A stretch of 64,000 nt of DNA from Terrimonas sp937888905 (GTDB lineage Bacteria > Bacteroidota > Bacteroidia > Chitinophagales > Chitinophagaceae). The stretch spans positions 186,001-250,000 of the forward strand of contig CALATA010000007.1 in NCBI GenBank assembly GCA_937888905.1, in the 5' to 3' direction. The translations under genes were made by a program, and so were the position numbers. Of the stretch, positions 23,434-32,701 are shown piece after piece. Within the stretch, counting starts at the first letter, position 1; the number at the start of each line of letters is the position of its first letter. A model generated the notes under the pieces. That model was not told the origin of the DNA. It saw only the letters and a program-made list of their open reading frames with translations, and did no database searches.

Positions 23434-26400
23434 ATGTCGTGCAGAAAATTGCTCCGAGCGGCTGTATTTCTCATAGCCATGCTTGTGTCCCTCGTTTCTT
23501 ACGCCCAGCAAAGAATTATTACCGGAAAAGTAACCGACTCCAAAGACGGTAGCCCTGTTGCAGGTGCCACAGTAACGGCGAAAGGCACAAGGAATGCTAC
23601 CCAGACTGGTTCGGACGGATCTTATCAATTAACGGTAGATGCAAGTGTGACCACACTTGTGCTGAGTTTCTCAGGCTATGAAACACAAGAAATAAATGTG
23701 AGCGGCAGAACCAGCGCCGATGTTGGTTTGACCGTTAACAACGCTTCCCTGGGAGAAGTGATTGTAGTTGGTTACGGTGTTCAACGCAAGAAAGACGTAA
23801 CCGGTGCCATCTCCCGTGTAAGTGGCGAAAAACTGAATTCCATTCCCGTACCCAGCTTTGAAGCTGCCCTCCAGGGTAAGGCTCCCGGTGTACAGGTAAT
23901 CCAGGGTAATGGCCTGGCAGGTTCGGGTTCCGTGATCCGCGTACGCGGTGTTGGTTCCATTTCTGCAAGTGGTGACCCGCTGTATGTGATCGACGGTATT
24001 CCCATTGTATCGGATCCTTTCCTCCGTGGCAACAGCGGTGCCATGAACCAGAACCCGCTATCTTCCCTGAACCCTTCCGATATTGAATCAGTGGAAATTC
24101 TGAAAGATGCCGGTGCTACCGGTATTTACGGAAGCCGCGGTGCCAACGGCGTAATCCTCATCACCACCAAACGTGGTAAGTCCGGCAAACCTTCATTTAC
24201 TTATTCCAACAGGCTCGGCTTTTCGCAGGCTGCCATCCGTCCGCATTTTGTAAATGGTCCGGAGTGGCTGCAACTACGCCAGGAAGCCTGGGTCAACAGC
24301 GGGCATACCGGACAGGCTCCACTCCCCGGCAATCTTACCTGGGCACAGGCGCAGGCGAATAATACCGACTGGTGGGACCTGCTGACCCAGACCGGTTTTA
24401 TCAACGAACACAACCTTTCTTTTAATGCGGGTACGGCAAAACTGAAAACCTTTGCCAACCTTTCTTACAGCCAGAACGAAGGTTATATCAAAGCAAACTC
24501 ATACGACCGGCTCAGTGCGCGTCTCAACATGGACTATCGTCCGGTAAAAACGCTGAAAATTTCACTGACATCCGGTTTCAACCGTGGCATAAATAAACGT
24601 GTACCTGCTGCGTGGGATGGTGGTATCGGTGATGCCATGTCTTCCGCACTGCCCATCTTCAACGTTTACAAACCCGATGGTACTTACGAAGTAAATACAA
24701 GCAACCCGATCCGCCGCCTGAATGAAACGCGCCGCCGTGAGGTGGACAACCGTTTCCTGGCCGGATTATCAGCAGAGCTGGAGTTGTTCCGCAACTTCTT
24801 TATCAAAGCCAACGGTTCTGTTGAATACCGTCGTTCCTTCGACGACCAATACGAAACCAATCTGTGGACGCAGAAACCACAGGACTCCGGTTATGCCAAG
24901 CGTTATCCTTATTGGGGTACCAACTGGAATACCCAGTTTACGGCCAACTATCTTATCGACATGAAGAACGGCCACAAGGTGAACATTCTTGCAGGTCAGG
25001 AAAACCAATCTGTTTCACTGCGTGAGTATACCGGTGAAATAGGTCAGTGGGCCGCCAAGCCTTACTGGACAGACGTAAACTCTGTGCAGGCTTACCGCAA
25101 TCTCCGCGACCGTTTGCTCAACAACAACCAGATCCGCGAGCGCGAGAAAGACGCTTATACCTTTACCAGCTTCTTTGCACGCGTCAATTATAACATCAAA
25201 GACAAATACATCTTCCAGGTATCTGCACGTATGGATGGTTCATCCAAATTCGGTGCGAATAACAAATATGGTTTCTTCCCTTCGGGATCGGCTGCGTGGA
25301 ATGTGAACGAGGAAGATTTTATGAAAGATGTGACCTGGGTCGATTACCTGAAACTGCGCGCCAGCTATGGTATTGTTGGTAATGCCAACATTCCTTCCGG
25401 TGTATATTATGATAACTTCCAGGTGGGGGGGAATAACTACAACGGTAGCACCACTGTTTATCTCAACAACCTCGGCAACCCCGATCTGCAATGGGAAAAC
25501 ATGCGCAATTTTGATGCGGGACTTGAATTCGGCATCTTCAAAGGACGCATCACCGGTGAGCTTGCCTACTATCGCAAAATATCTACAGATATCCTGCTGT
25601 CCCCTGGTATTTCTCCTTCTGCTACCGGCCTGGGTGATATCTGGCGTAACCTTTCCGATACGCGCATTCTCAACGAAGGTCTCGAACTCAGTGCCAACAT
25701 CAAACTCGTTGACAACGATAAAGTGAAATGGACGGTAGGTGGCAACATCGCCCGCAACTACAACGAAGTACTCGATTACGAACTCGGACCGGATGCCGTG
25801 AGTGGTGGTACTAATGATACACGTATCGTAAGAGGACTTCCGCTTGGTGTAAACTACCTGGTTCGTTATTATGGTACCGATCCTGCGGATGGCATGCCCA
25901 TCTGGCTGGACAATACCGGCAAGCAAACAAAAACCTATTCACTGAATCACCGTGTATTTGCAGGCTCCGTACTGCCTGACTATATCGGCGGGTTCAACAG
26001 CTCTGTTTCTTATAAAAACTTTGAACTGAGTGCGCTCTTCACGTTTGTGATCGGTGGTAATATTTATGAGAACTCGGCCAAGTATCAGTTCCTCGGTACT
26101 TCCAAGAAAAACTGGAATTTCCGCAAGGACATGCTGGACCGTTGGGTAAATCCCGGCGATCAGAGCCAGTATCCTAAACTGGTATATGACGCTACCGATT
26201 ATCCCGGTGTACCGAGTGAAGACCAGTTCAACTCTACCATGTTCCTCCGTGATGCCGATTACATGCGTCTGCGTGAGCTGAGCCTGTCATACCGGTTCAG
26301 ACCTGCGTCGCTGAAAAAAGTTGGTATTCAGAGTCTGCGTTTGTTCGCAACAGGAAGTAACCTGCTGACGTTTACCAAATATCCCGGCGGAGATCCGGAA

Positions 26401-26511
26401 ATTACCCGTGACTTCGAGAATCCGCAGGATCGCAACCTGAGTCCTAACATTACTTACCTCACGGCGCCGACACAACGGACCATCGTATTCGGACTGAACG
26501 TTACTTTCTAA
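23434..26511 (+). CDS. susC: SusC/RagA family TonB-linked outer-membrane receptor (starch locus)
   Basis: A 1025-residue transporter. After the signal peptide (ending SYAQQ) come a carboxypeptidase-regulatory-like domain (about 27-105), the SusC signature GEVIVVGYGVQRKKDVTGAI, the TonB plug (PLYVIDGIPI, SLNPSDIESVEILKDAGATGIYG) and a long beta-barrel ending in an aromatic residue (LNVTF). It imports bound oligosaccharide across the outer membrane with its SusD partner. The downstream genes and the GH13 amylase point to malto-oligosaccharides. ATG 23434 was preferred to a TTG two codons upstream. Confidence 0.93.
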   Translation: MSCRKLLRAAVFLIAMLVSLVSYAQQRIITGKVTDSKDGSPVAGATVTAKGTRNATQTGSDGSYQLTVDASVTTLVLSFSGYETQEINVSGRTSADVGLTVNNASLGEVIVVGYGVQRKKDVTGAISRVSGEKLNSIPVPSFEAALQGKAPGVQVIQGNGLAGSGSVIRVRGVGSISASGDPLYVIDGIPIVSDPFLRGNSGAMNQNPLSSLNPSDIESVEILKDAGATGIYGSRGANGVILITTKRGKSGKPSFTYSNRLGFSQAAIRPHFVNGPEWLQLRQEAWVNSGHTGQAPLPGNLTWAQAQANNTDWWDLLTQTGFINEHNLSFNAGTAKLKTFANLSYSQNEGYIKANSYDRLSARLNMDYRPVKTLKISLTSGFNRGINKRVPAAWDGGIGDAMSSALPIFNVYKPDGTYEVNTSNPIRRLNETRRREVDNRFLAGLSAELELFRNFFIKANGSVEYRRSFDDQYETNLWTQKPQDSGYAKRYPYWGTNWNTQFTANYLIDMKNGHKVNILAGQENQSVSLREYTGEIGQWAAKPYWTDVNSVQAYRNLRDRLLNNNQIREREKDAYTFTSFFARVNYNIKDKYIFQVSARMDGSSKFGANNKYGFFPSGSAAWNVNEEDFMKDVTWVDYLKLRASYGIVGNANIPSGVYYDNFQVGGNNYNGSTTVYLNNLGNPDLQWENMRNFDAGLEFGIFKGRITGELAYYRKISTDILLSPGISPSATGLGDIWRNLSDTRILNEGLELSANIKLVDNDKVKWTVGGNIARNYNEVLDYELGPDAVSGGTNDTRIVRGLPLGVNYLVRYYGTDPADGMPIWLDNTGKQTKTYSLNHRVFAGSVLPDYIGGFNSSVSYKNFELSALFTFVIGGNIYENSAKYQFLGTSKKNWNFRKDMLDRWVNPGDQSQYPKLVYDATDYPGVPSEDQFNSTMFLRDADYMRLRELSLSYRFRPASLKKVGIQSLRLFATGSNLLTFTKYPGGDPEITRDFENPQDRNLSPNITYLTAPTQRTIVFGLNVTF

Positions 26512-26530
26512 ATAAAAACTATTGCAACAT

Positions 26531-27928
26531 ATGAAACGGATATACTGGCAATCAATCACCTTAATCCTGGCAGTGGCACTGTTCACTACCGGATGCAAAA
26601 AATTCCTCGAGCGTCCGCCGGAAGGTCAGATGACGGAGGAAGAGGCTTTGAAAGATGAAAACGGCGTGCTGGATTTCCTGAACGGCGAATATACTTTGCT
26701 GGGCGACGGTGATTTTATGGGAGGACGCCTGCAATCGCTTACTGACATGCTGGCCGACGAACTCGACGGCAGCCGCTTCACCGGCGATTTTTCAGAAATC
26801 TACAAACGTCAGAACTCGATCTTCGGTGATGTAAGAAATAATTTTTATAAAAAAGGATACCGCATCATCAACGTAGCGAATGGCGTGTTGCGCAAGCTTT
26901 CACTGGTAAGCGCAGGCAATGCAGACAATGTGAAAGGTCAGGCTTTGTTCTTCCGCGGTGTGGCGCATTTCGAACTCGTGCGTTTGTTTGCACAACCCTG
27001 GGGTTATACATCCGACAATTCACACTACGGTATTCCGCTCCGCAATGAAATTGTGATCGGTTCCGTGCAGCGTGCAACTGTGAAGCAGGTATATGACCAG
27101 GTAATTGCCGATCTGAAAGATGCAGAGACACTTTTACCCGAAACCTTTACCGGCAACTACAAGGCAACACGTTGGGCCGCAAAAGCCTACCTGGCAAAAG
27201 TTTATTTCCAGATGAATGATTTTGCCAATGCTTACAAGTATGCCGCAGAGATTGCAGCCAATAGCATGTTCGTGCCGGATGCCAGCCACAGCTCCCGTTT
27301 CTCACCCGGCCTGAGCCGCGAAGGCATCCTGGTCATTGCCAATGAAGCCACCCGCTTTCAACCCGGTAGCGAACTGCGCGGCAACTACCGGTCAGATCTG
27401 AACATACCGGTGCTGAATTTTACCAGCCAGTTTTATTCGGTTGTTAATGCCGATCCGCTGGATGTGAGAAAAAGCTGGTACAGCAACACGCTGCAATCGG
27501 GTTATTATGTGACCACGAAATACAACAAGGATTTCTTTGATCTGCCGATAGTACACCTGACGGAGATAAAACTGATCCTGGCGGAAAGCGGCGCCGAAAT
27601 CGCTTCGTCCAATGCGGCGGCACTGACCAATGCCATCACCAATTTGAACCAACTGCTGACCCGTGCCTACGGAGGTACAACGCGCAACCTGGCCACCAAT
27701 GCCACGGCAGCGCTCGTGATTTCCACCGCACGCCGCGAACGCGAACTGGAACTTGTGGCCGAAGGAAGCCGTTACCATGAGATCAAACGCATCGGCGCAC
27801 GCAACGGAACAAATGTTGACCGCAGAGGATCGGTATGGAATTGCAATGGATTTATTCTTCAGTTTCCGAAAGGAGAACAGGACGCCTTTGCCCCTTTCAT
27901 CATGAACCCTGAAGGCGGTTGTTTCTAA
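26531..27928 (+). CDS. susD: SusD/RagB family nutrient-binding lipoprotein (starch locus)
   Basis: A 465-residue surface lipoprotein with lipobox FTTGC, the N-terminal KKFLERPPEGQMTEEEAL typical of SusD, TPR-like helices (WAAKAYLAKVYFQMNDFANAYKYAAE) and the C-terminal RRERELELVAEGSRYHEIKR block. It forms the lid over the SusC barrel and binds the glycan. It begins 19 bases after the SusC stop. A TTG three codons upstream is ignored in favour of ATG 26531, which gives a normal signal peptide. Confidence 0.93.
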   Translation: MKRIYWQSITLILAVALFTTGCKKFLERPPEGQMTEEEALKDENGVLDFLNGEYTLLGDGDFMGGRLQSLTDMLADELDGSRFTGDFSEIYKRQNSIFGDVRNNFYKKGYRIINVANGVLRKLSLVSAGNADNVKGQALFFRGVAHFELVRLFAQPWGYTSDNSHYGIPLRNEIVIGSVQRATVKQVYDQVIADLKDAETLLPETFTGNYKATRWAAKAYLAKVYFQMNDFANAYKYAAEIAANSMFVPDASHSSRFSPGLSREGILVIANEATRFQPGSELRGNYRSDLNIPVLNFTSQFYSVVNADPLDVRKSWYSNTLQSGYYVTTKYNKDFFDLPIVHLTEIKLILAESGAEIASSNAAALTNAITNLNQLLTRAYGGTTRNLATNATAALVISTARRERELELVAEGSRYHEIKRIGARNGTNVDRRGSVWNCNGFILQFPKGEQDAFAPFIMNPEGGCF

Positions 27929-27948
27929 CACTATTAAACTAAATCTGT

Positions 27949-28458
27949 ATGAAAAAGAATTCACGGATATTACTCATACTGCTGGCAGCGATTGTAACGC
28001 TGAACGCCTGCCGCCCCGATAAATTTGAAGATACCGGTGCCGTGCGCAACGTGAAAACTTCCTTCGGCGGTACCTGGAAACTCAGCAAGGTGACGCAGAA
28101 AGATGAAGATGCGGCGCAGAAGGGATTTCCTTACAGCACACTTGATCTGACCACGTTGTTTCCTTACACGGATTACTCGATCACACTCAACGTGACCAAC
28201 AGCGGCCAAACGACCACTTTCACTACCACGCCCGGTAATTCACCTGCCGTGATCGCCGTGGCCAATGGCGACTGGAACGCCGGTCCTGCACAATACCCTA
28301 CTTATCTTGCATTCAAGCAAGGTTCTGCTACGGATACATTAACGCTGGGTAGTTATCCCGCCGGCGGCCGCAATGTATTGCAGTTGAAAAAAGAAAGGAG
28401 GGATGCGTCTACAGGTAAACTGCTCGTATCGTACACCTATGAATTCACCAAACAATAA
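27949..28458 (+). CDS. DUF5004-type lipoprotein of the starch locus
   Basis: A 169-residue lipoprotein (lipobox LNAC, Cys21). The mature protein has the lipocalin-like pattern GTWKLSKVTQKDEDAAQKGFP and LTTLFPYTDYSITLN, which I associate with DUF5004 domain proteins encoded in Bacteroidota polysaccharide loci. It lies between SusD and the DUF4961 gene with 20- and 12-base gaps and is surely cotranscribed. A role as an extra surface component of the glycan-binding complex is likely but unproven. Confidence 0.75.
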   Translation: MKKNSRILLILLAAIVTLNACRPDKFEDTGAVRNVKTSFGGTWKLSKVTQKDEDAAQKGFPYSTLDLTTLFPYTDYSITLNVTNSGQTTTFTTTPGNSPAVIAVANGDWNAGPAQYPTYLAFKQGSATDTLTLGSYPAGGRNVLQLKKERRDASTGKLLVSYTYEFTKQ

Positions 28459-28470
28459 AACGAACGCTGT

Positions 28471-29277
28471 ATGAATAAACTAATTATCCTGCTTGCATTC
28501 AGCTGTTTGACCATCGGCGCATTGCACGCACAGAACCCGACCTTCAGTCCTTCTACTTATACCGCAGAGGACCAGGTAACACTTACGGTGGATGTAACCG
28601 GTACGCCGATGGCGGGTGAGGCCGAAGCCTATATCTGGATATTTTCCAACACTTCCATTGATCGCAGCAACGCGGCATTGAGCGCGCAGTATCCTGCTGC
28701 AGACGGATCGACCAACACCAATTGGACCAACTCACCACCTGAAGCCAAAATGACGGCTGCCGGCACCAACAAATGGTCTTTCACTTTTATCGGTACGCAA
28801 ATCTTTGGTCAAAGCCCTGCTCAGTTGAAAGATTTTGGTTTCCTGGTAAAAACGAAGACGGGCACTAAACAAACATCGGACTACAAACCCAACTTCTTCG
28901 ACCCGCTGGTATTTACTCCCACCATGTTGCGTGTGTTCCCGGCCAAGGTGAGCACCTCGGATATTGTTACGATCAATTTCGACCGTTCATTGGGTGGCAC
29001 CGTAAATGAACAACGCATGACGCCTGTATCGGCTACAGTTACAGCCTACGATGAAACGAATGCACAGATCGGAACAGCCGTTACGTTGCAGGTGCGTGTT
29101 TTTGCTACCAACACATGGGCTGCCACGTTTATTCCCACACGTCACTTTACTCCGGGAGCAGGTCATCAATTGACTAAATTCCGTTACAAGTTCAACGGAA
29201 CGGTACTCGATGTTTCCGGCAATACGGTGAATGTGAGTTCTGCCGAACAGGAAGTAACGTTTACAAGAATGAATTAA
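28471..29277 (+). CDS. DUF4961-type secreted protein of the starch locus
   Basis: A 268-residue exported protein with a signal peptide ending LHAQN and no lipobox. The N-terminal domain (about 22-150) has the DUF4961 look: YTAEDQVTLTVDVTGTP, AYIWIFSN, LKDFGFLVKTKTGTKQTSD. The C-terminal part is an Ig-like beta domain (FPAKVSTSDIVTINFDRS). The N-terminal domain resembles the first domain of the amylase at 19553, which suggests that both bind or present the same glucan. Not recognised beyond that. Confidence 0.7.
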   Translation: MNKLIILLAFSCLTIGALHAQNPTFSPSTYTAEDQVTLTVDVTGTPMAGEAEAYIWIFSNTSIDRSNAALSAQYPAADGSTNTNWTNSPPEAKMTAAGTNKWSFTFIGTQIFGQSPAQLKDFGFLVKTKTGTKQTSDYKPNFFDPLVFTPTMLRVFPAKVSTSDIVTINFDRSLGGTVNEQRMTPVSATVTAYDETNAQIGTAVTLQVRVFATNTWAATFIPTRHFTPGAGHQLTKFRYKFNGTVLDVSGNTVNVSSAEQEVTFTRMN

Positions 29278-29308
29278 ACTTATCCGTCATAATCTAAATA
29301 CGATTGCA

Positions 29309-30781
29309 ATGAAAAAGATCCTGTTTCTGGCGGCTGTTGTAATACTGGTGATAGCCAGTTGCAAAAAAGCCGACTTTAATGATAACACGGTGACGGGGGA
29401 GGGACTCGTTGATTTTGCGCTGCAGGCTCCCGTGTCTGGAACGCAGGCTCGCCTGAATGCGGCCACTCCTTCTGTTGTCATCAATTTCAGTTGGAATGCT
29501 GCCAAACCCGGCACCACTACTGCTCCGAAATATAAGGTGGTGATGTCGCAGCGCGCCACGATTGATTTTACCAATCCGCTGGTGCAATTCGACGCAGGCA
29601 ATGGCGGCACGGCCACTTCGCTTGCGCTCACGTATCAGCAACTCGATGCTGCGCTGAAAGCAAAAGGAATCGCCGACGGTGCCATCGCTGAATTGGCTTG
29701 GGCTGTGATCGCCGACAACGGCGACAAACAACTGCTGTCGCAGAATACTTTCTTCATCACGGTTACCCGTTTCAAAGATGGTGCTACGCCTTTCTTCCTG
29801 CTGGGACCTGTTTCTGCCGCCTCCAACGTAGATATCAGCCCGGCATCTACCAGTGATAATATCAAATTCAACTGGACGCGTTCCAAACCTGCAACCGGCG
29901 GCCCCGCGGTTACTTACCGCATTCTTTTTGCGGAGCGTAAAACAGATGCAGAAGGCAACGAGATAGCAGTAGATTGGAATACGCAAACACTTTTCCGCCT
30001 CACTGCCGACAATGGAGGTCTGGACAGTACCGGTACTTACACCCATAAACGTTTCAATGATTCACTGGCAGCACACGGCTTCGGCGATCCCGGAACGGAT
30101 GCCAAACTGAAATGGACCGTTGAAGCCACTTCGGGCACCTGGAAACAACTGTCCGACTACCAGAATACCTTGTTCATCAGCCGCCTGATTAAGTATGTAT
30201 ATCCGCAGGCGCTGAATGTGGCGGGCAACCACCAGGGATGGTCACCGGAAACGGCTCCGCAACTGGTAGCGTTGACACCCGTAGGAGGACCTTACAGTGA
30301 ATACACTGGATTTATTGATTTCAGCAACAGCCCTGCCGAATTTAAGATCGTAAAAGGTGACAACTGGGGCGCAGGTGACTACGGCGGCTCAACGGGCATA
30401 TTGACCAACGGCGGCGGCAACCTCAGCGTGCCTTCTACCGGCGTTTACCTGGTAAAAGCCAATACCACGGCCATGACCTGGAGTGCCGATAAGATCAATT
30501 CTTTCGGCCTGATTGGTGACGCCACCGGCAGTTGGAGTACAGATCAGGACATGACCTACAACGGCACCACTAAGAAGTACAGTATCACACTCAACCTTTC
30601 TCCCGGAAATATCAAGTTCCGCGCAAATGATGACTGGACTATCAATCTTGGAGGCGGCGCTACTGCGGGCTCTCTCGCTTTCGGCGGCAGCGATATCCCG
30701 GTTGGAACTGCCGGCAACTATACCATTACACTCGACGTTTCAAAAGCAGGTAACTGGCGCTACTCAGTGACCAGGAACTGA
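29309..30781 (+). CDS. SusE/SusF-like starch-binding lipoprotein
   Basis: A 490-residue lipoprotein (lipobox VIASC, Cys19). Two N-terminal Ig-like SusE domains (about 35-145 and 150-285) are followed by two tandem starch-binding-type domains, each starting LNVAGNHQGWSPE-like or FGLIGDATGSWSTDQDM-like and ending in a strand with aromatic residues. SusE and SusF of Bacteroides have the same build and hold starch at the surface through such CBM domains. Last gene of the operon, followed by a strong terminator. Confidence 0.85.
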   Translation: MKKILFLAAVVILVIASCKKADFNDNTVTGEGLVDFALQAPVSGTQARLNAATPSVVINFSWNAAKPGTTTAPKYKVVMSQRATIDFTNPLVQFDAGNGGTATSLALTYQQLDAALKAKGIADGAIAELAWAVIADNGDKQLLSQNTFFITVTRFKDGATPFFLLGPVSAASNVDISPASTSDNIKFNWTRSKPATGGPAVTYRILFAERKTDAEGNEIAVDWNTQTLFRLTADNGGLDSTGTYTHKRFNDSLAAHGFGDPGTDAKLKWTVEATSGTWKQLSDYQNTLFISRLIKYVYPQALNVAGNHQGWSPETAPQLVALTPVGGPYSEYTGFIDFSNSPAEFKIVKGDNWGAGDYGGSTGILTNGGGNLSVPSTGVYLVKANTTAMTWSADKINSFGLIGDATGSWSTDQDMTYNGTTKKYSITLNLSPGNIKFRANDDWTINLGGGATAGSLAFGGSDIPVGTAGNYTITLDVSKAGNWRYSVTRN

Positions 30782-30809
30782 TTTTTGGCGAGATAGATAG
30801 ACAAACAAC

Positions 30810-30847
30810 AGCAGCCGCGCTTTTTTGAAGCCGGCTGCTTTTTTTTT
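30810..30847 (+). terminator. Intrinsic terminator of the starch operon
   Basis: Stem AGCAGCCG / CGGCTGCT (eight pairs) with an inner GCTT/AAGC extension, followed by nine T. Confidence 0.85.
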
Positions 30848-30874
30848 ATCACCTTCGCAGAAAATAAGATTGAC

Positions 30875-31582
30875 ATGGCGGACGAATTGAAAAAAGGTCG
30901 GGTAGTTTCTGTGAATGCAGCCAAGGGACTGCTGACGATCGAATATGTTTCCAATGGAAAGAAAACGGTGGTGGGAAGAACAGGAGATACTTTGCATTCA
31001 AAGTTGCAGACTTTTCGTCCGGGTGATGAAGTGAGCTTCCGTACGCGTCTTACAGACAGAGGCGATAAGCTGGCGGCTTATGATCTCAAGTTTTTATACA
31101 ATAATGCGCTGCACCTGATGATACAAAAGGCGCGTATCGAAAATCGTTTCTCCGGATACCTCAAGGAAGTGGAAGGGAAATTTTTTGTAAAGGAAATAAG
31201 CAACTACCTCTTCTTCCCGTTGCAATTGTCACGCTGGGAGAAAGTGCCTTCGGAAAAAGTGGTAAACGAGGCCGTTGCCTTCAAATTGATCAATCTCGAT
31301 AATCCCGCTCGTCTTTCTGCGGAACTTTTTTCGCATGCCTATATCGCTTCCTATTACGAAGCCCAGAAGCTGGTGGCCTCAGGCCAGGCTGTGGAGGCGG
31401 TGGTTGAACGCATCACACCCCATTCCGTATATGTGCAATTATTTGACGGAAACATCACTGCAAAACTCGGCGGCGAAGAGCTGAGCGAACTTAATCCCGG
31501 CGATAAAGTGCAGGCAAAAATCACTTATCTCTCCCCCGATAAAATATCGGTTGAAAAAATCAACGAAGTAAAAAAGGATTAA
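30875..31582 (+). CDS. Protein with OB/S1-like folds, probably nucleic-acid binding (function unknown)
   Basis: A 235-residue cytosolic protein without signal peptide. The N-terminal 70 residues (KKGRVVSVNAAKGLLTIEYVSNGKKTVV, then FRPGDEVSFRTRLTDRGDKLAAYDLKF) look like a cold-shock/OB barrel, and the last 65 residues (AVVERITPHSVYVQLFDGNITAKL, then LNPGDKVQAKITYLSPDKISV) look like an S1-type domain. The middle is helical. I do not recognise the family. Tandem OB folds suggest RNA binding. It is convergent with the M23 peptidase gene, sharing TTAA at the stops. Confidence 0.7.
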   Translation: MADELKKGRVVSVNAAKGLLTIEYVSNGKKTVVGRTGDTLHSKLQTFRPGDEVSFRTRLTDRGDKLAAYDLKFLYNNALHLMIQKARIENRFSGYLKEVEGKFFVKEISNYLFFPLQLSRWEKVPSEKVVNEAVAFKLINLDNPARLSAELFSHAYIASYYEAQKLVASGQAVEAVVERITPHSVYVQLFDGNITAKLGGEELSELNPGDKVQAKITYLSPDKISVEKINEVKKD

Positions 31583-32550
31583 TCAAAACTCTGGTTGCTG
31601 GCGGCTGCCTGTTTCAGCAGACGGTCAAACTGTTCGGGCGACAGGTCGTTGTAGAAGAAGTAAACCGGGTCGATCTTGTTGCCGTTCTTATGTACTTCAT
31701 AATGGCAGTGGGGGCCAGTGCTTTTGCCCGTGCTGCCTACCCAGCCGATTACTTCACCACGCTTCACCTGCTGGCCTACCCGCGCTTTTACCCTTACCAT
31801 GTGACCATATAAGGTTTCATAGCCGTAACCATGATTGATGATCACGTGGTTGCCATAACCGTTGCCGGCGTTGCCGGCAAGCGATACGGTGCCATTAGCG
31901 GTAGCGTAGATAGGAGTGCCCTGCGGGGCAGCAAAGTCGAGGCCCGCATGCATCTTCGGCGTTTTATATACAGGATCGATACGATAGCCAAAACCGGAGG
32001 CTATGCGCGAAAGATCCTGGTTGCTCACCGGCTGAATGGCAGGCGTATGCGCCAGGAGTTGTTCTTTGTTACGGATCAACTCGTCAATTTCTTTATAAGA
32101 ACCCTGCTGCGCCTTAATACGGCTACGGAGATTGAGGATGGTCTGATTGATGGAGGCGTAAAGCTGGTTATTGTTCATGCTCGTAACGGTGCGCATTTCC
32201 TGTTCCATTTCCAGCTCCTTGGCGCGGGCGCTGTCGGGAATGGGGTTGGCTTCGAAGATGGCCCGGTAAACGTTGTTGTCTCTTTTCTCCAACTCTTTCA
32301 ATTGTTTCTCCAATTCCTGCAACTGGTCGTCCAGGTCGCGGTAGTTGTCGCGCAGGCCGGCATTCTGCATGCGCAGCAATTTTTCGTTAGGAGAACCTAC
32401 AAATTGAAAGGCGAAATAAGAGATGAGGGCAGCGGTAACCAGGGCGGCAGCAATGAATCCGAATATGCGCAGGAGCTTGACCCGCAACGGCGACTCCAGT
32501 TTTTCGTAGCGAAGGGTATTGGTATTGTAATAATATTTGATCTTCTTCAT
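31579..32550 (-). CDS. M23-family peptidoglycan endopeptidase, membrane anchored
   Basis: A 323-residue protein. A single membrane segment (about 29-50) precedes a long coiled coil (about 55-165, rich in Gln/Leu/Glu). The C-terminal LytM/M23 domain has the zinc ligands His201 and Asp205 (HAGLD) and His283 in HCH, with His250 as a second active-site histidine (YGH). It should cleave peptide cross-links of the wall, or regulate an amidase, at the inner membrane facing the periplasm. It diverges from alaS. Confidence 0.92.
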   Translation of the reverse strand: MKKIKYYYNTNTLRYEKLESPLRVKLLRIFGFIAAALVTAALISYFAFQFVGSPNEKLLRMQNAGLRDNYRDLDDQLQELEKQLKELEKRDNNVYRAIFEANPIPDSARAKELEMEQEMRTVTSMNNNQLYASINQTILNLRSRIKAQQGSYKEIDELIRNKEQLLAHTPAIQPVSNQDLSRIASGFGYRIDPVYKTPKMHAGLDFAAPQGTPIYATANGTVSLAGNAGNGYGNHVIINHGYGYETLYGHMVRVKARVGQQVKRGEVIGWVGSTGKSTGPHCHYEVHKNGNKIDPVYFFYNDLSPEQFDRLLKQAAASNQSFD

Positions 32551-32612
32551 GACTAATCAGTAGCCTTTCGCATTCCGGAACCGCCGGACGCAGGATTACA
32601 CAGCGAAACAAT

Positions 32613-32620
32613 TACCTTTG
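32613..32620 (+). promoter_or_regulatory. TACCTTTG (-7 element) before alaS
   Basis: A full match to TAnnTTTG, 82 bases before the alaS start. The leader contains an imperfect hairpin CTCCG-N8-CGGAG at about 32625-32642. Confidence 0.5.
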
Positions 32621-32701
32621 CCCACTCCGTGAGCGGCCGGAGAAGCAAACAAATATAGGCCGTTCGCGAGCAAAAATCAACCCAAATTATTTGGCAAATT
32701 T

